The notes beneath the pieces were generated by a model that did no database searches, was not told the DNA's origin, and worked only from the letters and a program-made list of their open reading frames with translations. Source: Pogonophryne albipinna (Eukaryota; Chordata; Actinopteri; Perciformes; Artedidraconidae). From it: a DNA stretch of 64,000 nt. Of this stretch, positions 1-16,250 are shown piece by piece; positions within the stretch are counted from its first letter, which is position 1, and the number at the start of each line of letters is the position of its first letter. Location of the stretch: the NCBI GenBank assembly GCA_028583405.1, contig CM053259.1, positions 20,685,951 to 20,749,950 of the forward strand, given 5' to 3'. Both the position numbers and the translations under genes were made by a program.

Positions 1-1914
<1,914 letters not shown>

Positions 1915-2000
<86 letters not shown>

Positions 2001-2018
2001 GTGTGTGTGTGTGTGTGT
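1915..2018. repeat. (GT)n microsatellite, about 52 units
   Basis: GT dinucleotide tract with a single GC interruption near 1995. It grades into C-rich sequence on its right side. Confidence 0.98.
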
Positions 2019-2143
2019 TGCTTCAGTCACAGTTCTCCAGGTCATCTCTCCCCACTCTGCCCCGCCCACACACCATTTAGCATCATTCTCCTTCCTTTTT
2101 GTATTTTACCCCACCCCCACACACCTCAGTCATAACACTAACT

Positions 2144-2353
2144 CCCCCCCCCCCCTCACCCACCTAGCCCTGACCCAGCTTCCCCCTCCCTGAACTGCAG
2201 ATAATGTAAGATGGGGGGGGGGGGGGGGGGGAGGCCAGACGGATCCCAGGCCTCGATGCAAGCCAGTACCAGGGTGAGACAGGGAGCATCCCCTGCATAC
2301 TTGCCCCCTGACTCACCCACAAGCCAGGGGTGAGCTCGACCCCCCCCCCCCCC
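2144..2353. repeat. Cluster of C and G homopolymer runs
   Basis: Three mononucleotide runs lie within 210 bp: C12 at 2144-2155, G19 at 2213-2231 and C14 at 2340-2353. The G19 run can pair with either C run and could also form G-quadruplex structure. Such runs are also assembly and polymerase-slippage hot spots, so their exact lengths are unreliable. Confidence 0.95.
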
Positions 2354-2359
2354 TGTCTC

Positions 2360-5020
2360 CCACGCACCCTCTGTCCCTCCTTGCGAGCTCATCTGTCTCA
2401 CCTTTCTCTTTGACTGCTTTTTAACGTTTTTAATGTTTCGAGCTACTTCCTTGTTTTCCCCTATCACAACACAATGGAACCTCTTTTTGCAAACCTTTTT
2501 TACAAGCGTTGACTTTTATTTGTATAATTTGTCATGTTGTTTTGACTTCATCACACTTTTTTCTATTAATGTCTTTCTGGCATGAATGATAATGAGATGC
2601 ACTACCGCTAACAATTATTAATATCAGAGCATATGGAAGAATATATTAATTAGCATACATTGCTAATTTGCGGGTTCAACACCTTTTTTTGATATCATTG
2701 CCATCTTTGTAGTGTCACCCTGCCGGAGTGAAACTATGAACACACACTGAGTCATAGATCTGTAATACATTTCGAGCTTTATTGCATTTCTCTTTAAATG
2801 AGAAAACATTCTGCTGTTGTCGAATAGAATTAAGAAAATAATTAATAAACCTTATTTATAAACTCATTACAAATTGAAATGCAAGGTCACAGTTTGATTG
2901 TATCACAGCAGAGGAGTGTGCCTCATTGTTTTGCATGTGTGTGATCTGTGGAAAGCTGTTGCCTCTGAAATAACCCGTGCTTTGTTCCCTGCAATCAAAT
3001 CAAACAATGAGACTATGTTTAAAATAAATGTTGCATTTTTGAAAATAAACACCATGTTACACAGCCCTTTGTTTGGTCTTCAAATATATGTATCTCTAAG
3101 CAAATACCAAAACAGTAGCTTACAATTTTTCAGTGCAAACTCATTGTAAGCCTCTGATTTGTTGAAAGATAAACACTGTATAATAAAACCAGTTGTTTTT
3201 AACACTTGTTGAAGGAAAATAACACTTAAAACTCAAACAGACACCAAGTATTACATTTCATTTAACTGTATATGCTAACACAGGTTATACAAAGCTACCA
3301 AGCTGACCATATCTTGTCAAATCTATTCACGTCCCACTGAAATCAGGCTTGAATCAATTGACACGCATATGATATCAATCAGCTTGACCCTTTGTTGTTC
3401 TGATGGATGCTAACTGGCCATCTTGGCAACAGTAGACAGTGGGTGTTTCATCTTTGACTTTCATGGATGTCTTTCAGGATTAAGATTATTGGTTATTTGA
3501 AATTGGGAATCTCTGTGTTCTTTTTAAGGATATATTGTAAAGGGGGAAACATTTTGCTCATACAAACGATTTCAGTACACACAGCTGCACGAATGCATTT
3601 CCCCCAACAGATAGAATGTTGTGATACCATGACCTGTTAATGTTCTGGTTACATCAGGTATTAAAGTTTCAAGTGCCTCCTAACCTAGAAAGCATACTGC
3701 GTTTGGAAAAGTATCAATTTATACTAGATTGTTTTTTTACCTGTGCCGTGACCTGTTGTCGAAGCATTGACAGTGTACAAACACGAATATATTAAGCTTG
3801 TTTTTTCATGTTAACTCGGATTTGCAGAGGATGTCGTTGCTATGATAACACAATCTAAGTACCACGGCGCACAGATAAACGGGATTCCTGTAGTGCTCCA
3901 ATGGATTCTGTGCAGAGCGAAGATCCAATTCATCCTCCGCCCATAGCTATTGTGTTGTCAAAGCATCAGCTGAATATGAAAGGTGCTGTTGCTCCCAGTG
4001 TTTATTTACTACGGCTTAACATTAACCATCGCCTATTTGTTAAAAAAAATACAAGTGAAAACGAGGGAAGGTGGGATGTAGAAAGAGAATACGAACAATT
4101 CTTCCCAGTTCAGTACAATTCTTAACTGCATGTGCTGCCCTCCATCGCAAATCATCTGTGGCGCAATTTATGGCCTATTTATCTCATTTAATGTTGTTAC
4201 TCTGAAAGGCTGAATTGCATTTGTGAAAAGGAATGGATTAGGATGCATTCACACATGTTGCACGGACACAAAAAGCACTTAGGAGGACCCCTGGAACTGC
4301 TGCTGGAGGAAAAGGCAAAACGATTACACCCACTGTTCCCATTATTTCACTATGACCCATGTTTGAGAGTCTAATCTACTTCTTAAAAAATCTGTTAGAC
4401 ATGCAGTCACAGTTACATATACTGGAGCATATGCGGAGATCCCGCCATCGACACTTAACATTTCATTTTATTCAATTGTTGCTCCCCAAATGGTCGATAA
4501 ACGTGTGCCCTTTTAGGCATCGCATTAAAGATAAAGATCTGAACAATGGCTCGGAGCCAAACACACTTTAATCATCTTGCCAATTTAGTTATGTCTTTGT
4601 GAAAGTAGGAAAGTGTACTACACGTACAATAATCAGGTGTATTCTACTGGGAGCGTCACAGTGCTTTTAGATTCTAATTGGTGTTTCCTTGGCTGTTCGG
4701 TAACACACAACATCCTGCGATACACATACAGACGTTATGCATCCCAAGGTATTCCACCGTCCCCTCACCCCAAAAAAGGAGTGCTTGTAGACACCGATTG
4801 CAGATTGAAGATACATTTCAGGCAAAGTTTGGAAGCGAGTTCAAGTAAGGCTATTGATTTAGCATGTGTCTCTTCTGTGAGTGTGTGTATGGCGACGTGA
4901 AGTTGTTAAAGAAAGTCAAACTGTATGTGATTGTATGAGTGTATTAACTGTAGACAAGCACTCAGCTCTGTTTTGGTAGCTGCTATGTACACCTATTTCT
5001 CAGGTGTCCACTCTACGTTG
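2360..5020. other. Gene-free AT-rich sequence
   Basis: Unique sequence without convincing ORFs, splice-framed exons or repeat ends. The longest frames (for example 3901-4125 and 4613-4900 on the plus strand) have no family resemblance and no repeated domain. Confidence 0.55.
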
Positions 5021-5062
5021 TGTGTGTGTGTGTACTGTACGTGTGTGTGTGTGTGTGTGTGT
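5021..5062. repeat. Short interrupted (GT)n
   Basis: Two GT runs separated by a TACTGTAC spacer. It is too short to be more than a minor microsatellite. Confidence 0.85.
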
Positions 5063-5704
5063 TTGTGTTAGTGTGGTTCTACACACATTGCCAATTATAA
5101 TTACGACTTCCCGGGGCCACTTCCCACTGTCTGGGCTGGCTCTCCCAGCAGGGGTAGATTGGGAGAAAATAAGGGCTTATTCACTGGACTATAAAAAGAG
5201 CTGTAAACAATCCCACATTGTAGCTACTGGGAGGAAACGGGGAGCTGGCAGCGTGACAGAGGCACTCGGCTGCCTGGCTGTCTGCTGCTCGGCTACTTCA
5301 CCGACTATCTGGTTAGTTGGGTTGTTGGGGAGTCGCCTGGCAGTTTGGCTGTTCGCTGCTCTCCACACGCCTCTGGCCATCTCTGCCACGCATCCAGGCA
5401 CTTAGTAGAGGAGGAGGAGGGAGTGGAAGAGGGTTTCAGAACAGAGAGACAGTGTTTATGACCTCAAACCCACTTTCCCAGCAAGCCCGTGTTCAGCAGA
5501 TTAAAGAGATGTGTAATTTCAGAGTGATGCTCTTTGATTACGATTGGTTCCCTAGAAACTGAGTCATAGACTTAGTATAGCAGCTACACAATAACAATGT
5601 TTGAAAGTTCATTCAGGCCAAGTTTACTCTTTTACTAGTTTGGATGAGAAACACCCATAACAAGTATTTTAGATATGTTTATGTTTTGTGAAGTGCTTTC
5701 ATTT

Positions 5705-5830
5705 CATTTTCATTTAATCACTTATTTGAAAAGGGACAATGCACTTTGATGAACACTTTAAACAAATAATGCTTCAAATGTGAATATGCCGGATTTGAGC
5801 TTTGAGCTCATTTCCATCCGTAGTCCCTCA
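5705..5830. repeat. Degenerate interspersed repeat, LINE-3'-end-like
   Basis: The stretch with AAAGGGACAATGCACTTTGA followed by GCCGGATTTGAGC and CATTTCCATCCGTAGTCCC resembles a 3'-end type widely dispersed in fish genomes. This is recognition from memory of wording, not an alignment. There is no ORF and the class is unassigned. Confidence 0.45.
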
Positions 5831-8800
5831 CATACAACATTCAGCTGGTAATTCAGTAAGGCCAAGCATTCTCAGATGTGTATTCCTGGCTGTAGAAACA
5901 TATTTTACTTAAAGACAAATACAAATACTGCTCCACATCAACAATGATTGTGTACAATCTCTATTCTGCCTCAGTTCATTGTTTAAACTGTATAATTATA
6001 ATCTGACGACCCTGACAGTGTTGCTTTAAATTCCTATCACAGCATCACGCACATCTCTCCTCATAAAAGGAAAGAAAAAGTCAACATTTTAACTTTTTTT
6101 TTTTATATATATACTGTATAAATACATAAACTGTTAACTCTATTTGTACATCATCTCTTACTGGCAGGACTTAAAGCCTCACCACCTGCCCATCAGAAGC
6201 CTGGGCTGCAGTGAAGTAATAAGCACGTATAGCTGCATCAATATTCATGCACAGTATGAATGGGGCATTTATATAATGGCTTGTAGTCAGGTCCCGCACG
6301 TAATAATTAGGCAAAAGGCATTCGCCTGGTAATGGCACATCATTTCCCCCATCAAGATTCCTCTCAGAGGTGTCCCATTCGGTGGCATATTGATTCGGCT
6401 CTAATGAGAGTCTGGGCAGCAAGAAGTTTCACAAAGGTTACAGACAGTGCTGTGTGTGCATCAGTAATGATTCAGGAAATAAATATCTGTTTTTTTATGA
6501 AGTGAAGTTTGCTTAAGTTTTTGTAAACATCTATTCATATATGTAGTATAAGTCAATCATTGTAAATGTTTGTCTTTTTGTGTATCGTTAAAAAACACTT
6601 CAATGGAAAATCTTGAATCTGATCAATCGGATTACTTATTTTACCATCAGCTAAAAGTTACTATTGGCAAGTCAATTTCTTACATCAACCGATGAATTGT
6701 CACTGTTTCCATATGTATCTGAAATGCTGTTATTCCTACCAGCTATTAGCAAAATAGGCTCATTGTAAAAATCTGTTTAAAAAGACGCTCAGTAATGGAA
6801 GCTAAGCACACTTAAAGCCTTGGTTGAATGTGTATATATCTGTTGGATACACTCACACACACATTTCAGGCACCCGCCCAATGATAAGCAGCTCATTAAA
6901 ACAACCTGTGTGTTTTTGCCAAGTCCTCTCAGCTTTGGGGACATTATTCTGCGATACACACCCCTCTATCTGGGAGCAGGGGGGATATCGTTTACTGTTG
7001 CACAACTCTGAGGAGCCACTTATGCGTGAAAGGCAGATGTGTTTGTAATGTAAACAAGAGAGGGGAGACAGAGAGGGGCTCAGAGCCATGCCAAGAGATG
7101 CTCTCTCTGCCAGGGGGCTGCACTAGTAGACTCATGAAACAATACACAACAATAAATGTTAATGTAATTATTTGACATTCAATACTTTTGCAAATCTGTT
7201 ATCCTCGTTGTGTTGAGCGTACACACACATCTGCAGGACAAGCTCATCACCTTTGAATGATTTGAAAGCAGCAAACAAACAGTGTCATTTGATTTATTTT
7301 GACAGAAATCTTGAATAATATCCGTGGAATCTTTTGCCTTCATCAGCTTTCACAGTCACTTGTCTGCAACGTGTCCTTACGAAGCATCCATTCATTCATT
7401 TTGCACAAAACAAAGTATGCCAATCTTAATTCTTTCCACAGCATCAAAGCTCAGACATGGCTCTGCTTATTGACACACTGCTTTTGTAAGCTGCGGTACA
7501 ATGAGATTTCACTTTGTCCTCTCCCACCCGTAAGCTGATTTCAGTGACGTTCTGTTTATCAGAACCTTTGAATAGAGTAGACCTAGTTATTGCTCTCCAC
7601 AGTTCAAAATGGAGTTAATCAAATCCCTCCTCGAGCTATTCCCTTCTCTCTTGGCTCATATTATTCCAGCCCATTTCCTTTATGATTTGTGTCGCACATT
7701 GCTTTCTCAGCGACACGGAGGCAGAGTGGCCGTGTTGGCTTCTGGCAGTCCATCACTGCAGACTTCTTTTCTGACCACAAAATACAGCCCACTTTATTCG
7801 TGGCCTTGTAAAACATAACATCCCTTTCCCAAGAAAAGTGTATCCCGTCATTGTGGATCAGTACTTTATTGAGTATCAAGGAATCCTCATCCCTGTCCTC
7901 ACAATCATCATGTTCATCTGAAGTTGAGTATTGTCTTTTTGGTTTCATTTCATCTCGTTTCATATGAATACTAAAAGGTTTTTCAAAGGCAGAAAATCAA
8001 AAGGGTTTAGTTTCACTAAGGCCACTTTAAGCAGATCTTCTAGCAATTTCATTTGACTTCAATAAAGTTGATGGACTCACTAACAAGTCATTAGGAAAAA
8101 CAAGTGGTTGAAATAATAATATCAAAAGCTGAGCGATCTTGAGTTGTAGTGTGTCCTTCAATTCCCATCATGCAACTTAATTAATAGTGTCCTTGCATTA
8201 GATTAAACCCTCCCTGACTGACCTCACATCTGTAATTCCATGCCCTGCCAAGTTTCTTCTAAAGAAATGGTCTTACAATGTGATATCCGCGCAATAGGAC
8301 TCTTTTAGTTCTCTATTATTTCAGCTGCATATTTAAGAGAATAACTTCGATCCAAGGCAACATTTACTGAACAGCGGGACGTAAAGTCACCATTACAAAT
8401 CCGTCTGCTCCTTCAGCACCACGGACAGCGCCATGGATTCATCAATACACTGAACTGTTACTTCAGAGTCATGGCCGGGGGCTATAGATTGTAACTTGCA
8501 AAAAACTTCAGTCAGATAAAAGATCAATGACTCAGGCGGACTAGACTAACATATTAAACTAAATGATCCTAGCACTCTCTGCCATATGAGATGGAGCGGG
8601 ATAGCAGGTTTAAAAGGGCCATGCATGTTTTGTCATCTTGGTTAAAAAAACATACCATTACATTGATATGTTTCATTAGGGTATAAAAGTGTTTTCACGA
8701 TTACAAAGTTAGTTTTCTTTATTGTCATGTAATAAGTATTGATCAAAACAGATAGAAAATATACACATTAACATACTGACTTAATGGATGCCACTTTTGC

Positions 8801-8840
8801 ATAATGTCCATACTGTAGTTTGAATAGCATTGATCATGTT
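5831..8840. other. Gene-free unique sequence
   Basis: About 3 kb without a recognisable gene, tandem array or mobile-element end. Frames of 60-100 codons occur on both strands at about chance frequency. Confidence 0.55.
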
Positions 8841-8841
8841 G

Positions 8842-8985
8842 TTCAATCCAATCCACTTTATTTCTATAGCACATATTAAAAACAGAGGGTTTACCAAAGT
8901 GCTTCACAGCAAACATAACATTATAATAAAATATAATATTACAATAATAGATAAAAGGCACACATAAGAATAGATAAAAGGCATA
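8842..8985 (-). repeat. LINE-type 3' end remnant
   Basis: CAATCCAATCCACTTTATTT, then a TTCTATAGCACATATT motif and CCAAAGTGCTTCACAGC, is the pattern of a 3'-untranslated LINE tail common in teleosts, read here on the minus strand. Only the tail is present; no reverse-transcriptase codons remain. A duplicated AGATAAAAGGC motif near 8949-8980 looks like tail-internal repetition. Confidence 0.6.
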
Positions 8986-9590
8986 CATTGTTCTCAGAAG
9001 TCATTTGAATACTTTAGTTAGACCCTCTCAAACAAGACATTAGGGGAGTACTTATGCATTCAGTCCAGTGCCAATATCCTGGCAGGCTTTCTCTTGTTCT
9101 TTATTTATTTATTTATAAAGCAATTATTTGTGCATTTTTTTGTAATTAAGTGTTGGAAAAACCCATACATTTCAATTAATGAATGCTGCTCACCGGCCAT
9201 GAACTTCCCAGCGTGGTCCTGACAGGTAGTTGTGGCCATTATGGATATTTTGCTTTGATGTTTGACCCCATATGTCGGCTTAAGAATAATGTGTTGTGAA
9301 TTTGTCCTAATTGCTCAAACTTGGCACAAACAGACCCAGTCAGAGAGAAGCTTGATTTTACCCTTTTGGAATCTATTAAGTCTTTGTTGGATATAAATCT
9401 CTTGTTTGCTTCCCTTTTCTAATTGAATACCCCACTGGTCCTTCGAAAGGAGGTCTGTATTCTGTAATAGGGATGGATATCTTGGCTCAGTAGGTGCAAA
9501 CTTAATTGATAGTATCATCATAATGTTCCTACAGTTTGCATTCTTGCTGAAAAGAGTTTGTGTACAATTGTGTGCAAGTTCATATTCATT

Positions 9591-9594
<4 letters not shown>
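8986..9594. other. Gene-free AT-rich sequence
   Basis: Nothing recognised beyond a short TTTA repeat near 9102-9117. Confidence 0.55.

Positions 9595-9662
<68 letters not shown>
9595..9662. repeat. (TG)n microsatellite
   Basis: TG tract of about 34 units with one TA interruption near 9621. Several weaker TG-rich patches follow to about 9910. Confidence 0.95.
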
Positions 9663-9663
<1 letters not shown>

Positions 9664-10084
9664 CACTGCAAGTTGATAAGTGAGGGCGAGCGGTAGACGT
9701 GTGTGTTTGTGTTAGGGGGAATATACAAACGTTTGCCAACATGCATTAAGAGAGAAGTGTGGTGTGAATGGTGATTGTGCGTATTCTTTCTACAAGAATG
9801 TAAATGTGGGAGTAAGCACAACGCGTGCATGTAGTGTTAATGAGGCCGCACGCCTGCTTGTGTTTGCGTGTCTGTGTGTCTGTATACCAGTGTACTTGTG
9901 TGTACACACATCTCATCTGCATGGCGCCATGCCCCATCGCTTCCATTGGGGTGTGTGAGAACAAAGACTTTCCATTTCCAGCGCTGCTGTGCCTGCAGGG
10001 AGAAGCCTGATCATAATTAGCTGAATGATGAGCCTCCGCCATGCACCGCGCAGCAGGCCTGTGGCTGCCTCTCTGCAGCACCTC

Positions 10085-10330
10085 CCTGTCTCTCTCTCCA
10101 TTTGACTTCTTTTTCTATTTCTGGCCTTTTCTTTCTATTCATTATCTCTCGCATGTGCTGCGTTCTGCTCACCATCGTTCTTCCCCTCTCAAAGTCCGAC
10201 TCTCTTTCTCTCTGCCTTTATCACTCTCACTCTTTATTTCATTCCTTGGAACTGACCCACTCGATTTTCCCTCTCTGTCTTCTCTTTTCTCTTCTCTCTC
10301 CCTCGTTCTGCTTCTCTGACACACTCCCGT
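10085..10330. repeat. Pyrimidine-rich tract
   Basis: About 245 bp strongly biased to T and C on the plus strand (imperfect CTCT/TTCT runs). It is strand-asymmetric low-complexity DNA; the serine/leucine-rich open frames across it are compositional. Confidence 0.8.
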
Positions 10331-11866
10331 TTTTTGAATCTTCCATCTCCTCTGAAGCTGGAGAAAGTAGGGATGGGACAAGATTGCCTTTAGACTGTCT
10401 CGGGAAAGATCAAACCCAGACATGGATTTGCATATTGAGACGCCAACATGCCACAGAGCTGAATTAGAAATGTGTGATGACAAAAGGGTCTGAATCATCA
10501 TTCAACAATTACATTGAATATATGCAGGTATTATATTTTCAGCATACCTATTATTAACTTTAAGAGAATATGTTCTCTTTGGTATATCATTTCAAATCAA
10601 TTATATTTCATCTTCAGATGGTGTGAATTCTAGTTTTTACGATTTCCTGAAGCAATGCTGGTGTAATTACAGTTTGCATTCACTAGGCCTACTATATCAT
10701 TTATCTCCTCAGATATAAGTACTACAGCAAATTTGATGTATATTTTGTTACCTCAATTAAATTATAGTTATTTTAAAGGCTCTCTTTTTATGCAGCATGA
10801 AACACATAATTTTCTTGCGTAAATGACATCAACATCTAAAATCAGCCCTCCTCATATAATTGAAAAGCTTTCCACCAACCAGATATTCAGAAATAAAGAT
10901 GGGAACGTGGTGCAAAAACAATTCTTTGAGATTCACCCCACTTCAAGCGATAAGACACTTTCAATTTGTTTTCCTGCTCCTCCCTTGATCTTATCAGTTA
11001 ATTCAGTCTGGCAATAATTCCCCACATTGTGATATTATTTTTCTGAGTGTTTACAACTCAAGCAGCCCCTTTTTACCGCTCACCTCCAGGGTGAGTGTTG
11101 CCATGTTTGTTGCCTTTATCGTGACTTGGGGATCAGTGGCATTTCATTATATTGGGGATTATTAATGACATCTGTTCTCAGCCAAGCAGCGTAGCCCTTC
11201 CTCCATGATGGAGTGTGCTGAAAGGCAACAAAGGTTGTGTGAGCGAGAAGATGAAAGGGATACTGTGAAGTCATCTGAGTAGTGTTTGACTCAAGTGGAA
11301 ATCCCTGCATCTGGTGAGCATCTGCACAGAGAACCTAAACCAGTCATTTGCTCACTCAACAAGGTGTTGATGCTTGATGCAATAATGAAAACGTCACCAT
11401 TAGGGCGTATTTTAAATTCCTCTTTTTTAGTCTGGATACTGGTAAACCATCATGAGTTTGCATGTGAGGGTACATTAACTGAATATTAAGCATTACATTA
11501 AGATGGTTTTGTGACTGGAGAGCTGTCTGCATTCACATGTTGATGCATGTGTAGATGTTCCATGGTTGTCTTTAAATGTCTCGTTTTGTTAGTCCGAAAC
11601 TCAAAAATATTATTTTAATATGATGTTAAACAGGGAAAAGTTGAGAGGCTATAAAAATACTTTTTGCGTAAAAATTAAAACCTTTAGTTTGATCAATAAG
11701 TCATCAACATATTTGTCTGCTGATTGAGTAATCAAGTAATTGAGTATTCGTTCCAGCACTAGTGTTGTGTGTGCATGTTTGTGTGTGTCTTATACCAACG
11801 TGATGGACCACCAGAACAATATTGTGTGTGGTGGCCTCTGGGCAACGGTCATTCACTGCGCTCTCA
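10331..11866. other. Gene-free unique sequence
   Basis: No gene, RNA or mobile-element end recognised in this 1.5 kb. Confidence 0.55.
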
Positions 11867-11870
11867 CCCC

Positions 11871-11901
<31 letters not shown>

Positions 11902-11906
11902 ACACA
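11867..11906. repeat. Compound C21 / (CA)n microsatellite
   Basis: A 21-base C homopolymer (11867-11887) runs directly into about ten CA units. A TC-rich patch continues from about 11919 to 11960. The run length is likely uncertain in any assembly. Confidence 0.95.
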
Positions 11907-11959
11907 TGCACACATTACTCTCTCTCTCTTTCCTTTCCTCTCTCCATGTCTCTCTCTGT

Positions 11960-12240
11960 ATACCACAACAGGCCGGGCAGATGGCAGCCCCTCGGCCCGC
12001 CGTGCCAGGGAAAGCTTGTGAATTAAAGGTTATACCCAGCAGGTTTGAAGAGCTGCCAGCTCCGACGCGGTGCGGCAGAGGGGGGGCCCCGGCCCACCTG
12101 CCTCCCAGGCTCGGGGACATCTGGCTGGGGTTTTGTGGAATGATGAGCGCGCCGTCGCCAACCACCACGACAGGCAGCACGCCGAGAGGAGAAGCCGTCA
12201 TCTGTTTGGGTTTTCAGATAGCAAATGAACAAATGAGCGG
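11960..12240. other. GC-rich patch beside the minisatellite
   Basis: About 280 bp of clearly higher GC and CpG content than the surroundings, with overlapping open frames on both strands (for example 11704-12201 minus and 11822 onward plus). Neither frame shows a recognisable domain, and one is only long because it fuses into flanking repeats. It may be a small CpG-rich regulatory patch or a decayed exon; I cannot tell. Confidence 0.4.
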
Positions 12241-12246
12241 GTGTCC

Positions 12247-12780
12247 CTCTGTCTGCTGGTCTGTGTGCTGGTCTGTCTGCTGGTCTGTCTGCTGGTCTGT
12301 GTGCTGGTCTGTCTGCTGGTCTGTGTGCTGGTCTGTGTGCTGGTCTGTCTGCTGGTCTGTCTGCTGGTCTGTGTGCTGGTCTGTCTGCTGGTCTGTCTGC
12401 TGGTCTGTGTGCTGGTCTGTCTGTTGCTCTGTCTGCTGGTCTGTGTGCTGGTCTGTCTGCTGCTCTGTCTGCTGGTCTGTCTGCTGGTCTGTGTGCTGGT
12501 CTGTGTGCTGGTCTGTCTGCTGGTCTGTGTGCTGGTCTGTCTGCTGGTCTGTCTGCTGGTCTGTGTGCTGGTCTGTCTGCTGCTCTGTCTGCTGGTCTGT
12601 GTGCTGGTCTGTCTGCTGGTCTGTGTGCTGGTCTGTGTGGTGGTCTGTGTGCTGGTCTGTCTGCTGGTCTGTCTGCTGGTCTGTGTGCTGGTCTGTGTGC
12701 TGGTCTGTCTGCTGGTCTGTCTGCTGGTCTGTGTGCTGGTCTGTGTGCTGGTCTGCCTGCTGGTCTGTCTGCTGGTCTGT
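12247..12780. repeat. 12-bp minisatellite, about 45 units
   Basis: Strictly 12-bp periodic array of CTGTCTGCTGGT and its variant CTGTGTGCTGGT. The two variants differ at one position and are interleaved irregularly along the array. Rarer variants change GGTCT to GCTCT (about 12426, 12471, 12591), one unit has TGGTGG (about 12639) and one has GCCTGC (about 12755). Because 12 is divisible by three and the unit has no stop, long open frames (CWSV, LVCL, or TDQQ/TDQH on the minus strand) arise automatically. No indel breaks the 12-bp phase across roughly 530 bp. Confidence 0.97.
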
Positions 12781-12789
12781 GAGAGGACC

Positions 12790-15752
<2,963 letters not shown>

Positions 15753-15845
<93 letters not shown>
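15753..15845. repeat. (CA)n microsatellite, about 46 units
   Basis: Pure CA tract that abuts the first copy of a 73-bp local duplication (15852-15924). At the second copy the corresponding upstream sequence has only short CA patches. Confidence 0.98.
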
Positions 15846-15847
<2 letters not shown>

Positions 15848-15851
15848 TCAC

Positions 15852-15924
15852 CACTTCACCCATGACGGCATGCGTCCTGTTTATAGCCCCCATGGCGCTG
15901 TACTGTCTGTTGCCATAATCGGCG
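15852..15924 (+). repeat. 73-bp local direct duplication, copy 1
   Basis: Identical to 16178-16250 except for four substitutions, with no indels. In the shared plus frame (starting CAC TTC ACC) both copies are open and encode nearly the same peptide; three of the four changes are silent there. In the best minus frame the changes are replacements. This is compatible with a once-coding segment, but no splice donor is obvious. Confidence 0.9.
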
Positions 15925-16177
15925 CTAAGAAAAATGATCGGCAAATACTTTGATGATTGATTGATCAATTTAAGTCATTTTTCATGCAAAAATGGCCGCT
16001 GATGATGTTTCCAGACTCTCAAATATAGATATGCTTATCCGTGTTCCATATCATATTAAACTGAATATATTTAGGTTTAGGACTAAACAAGAGGTTTAAA
16101 GACATAGTGTTGGACCATTAGTAACTGGGATGGATATTTTTCACCAAAACACACACTTACACACACCACTTCATCAG

Positions 16178-16250
16178 CACTTCACCCATGATGGCATGCG
16201 TCCTGTTTATAGCCCCCATGGCGCTGTACTGTCTGTGGCCATCATCAGCG
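16178..16250 (+). repeat. 73-bp local direct duplication, copy 2
   Basis: Second copy, 326 bp downstream of the first and in the same orientation. It is preceded directly by CTTCATCAG, which would serve as a splice acceptor if this were an exon, but a good donor is lacking on the right side. Its upstream sequence is CA-rich but unexpanded. Confidence 0.9.

Noticed and set aside
12247..12780. CRISPR-like array
   Set aside because: There are no spacers. The units are contiguous 12-mers in a vertebrate-type background.
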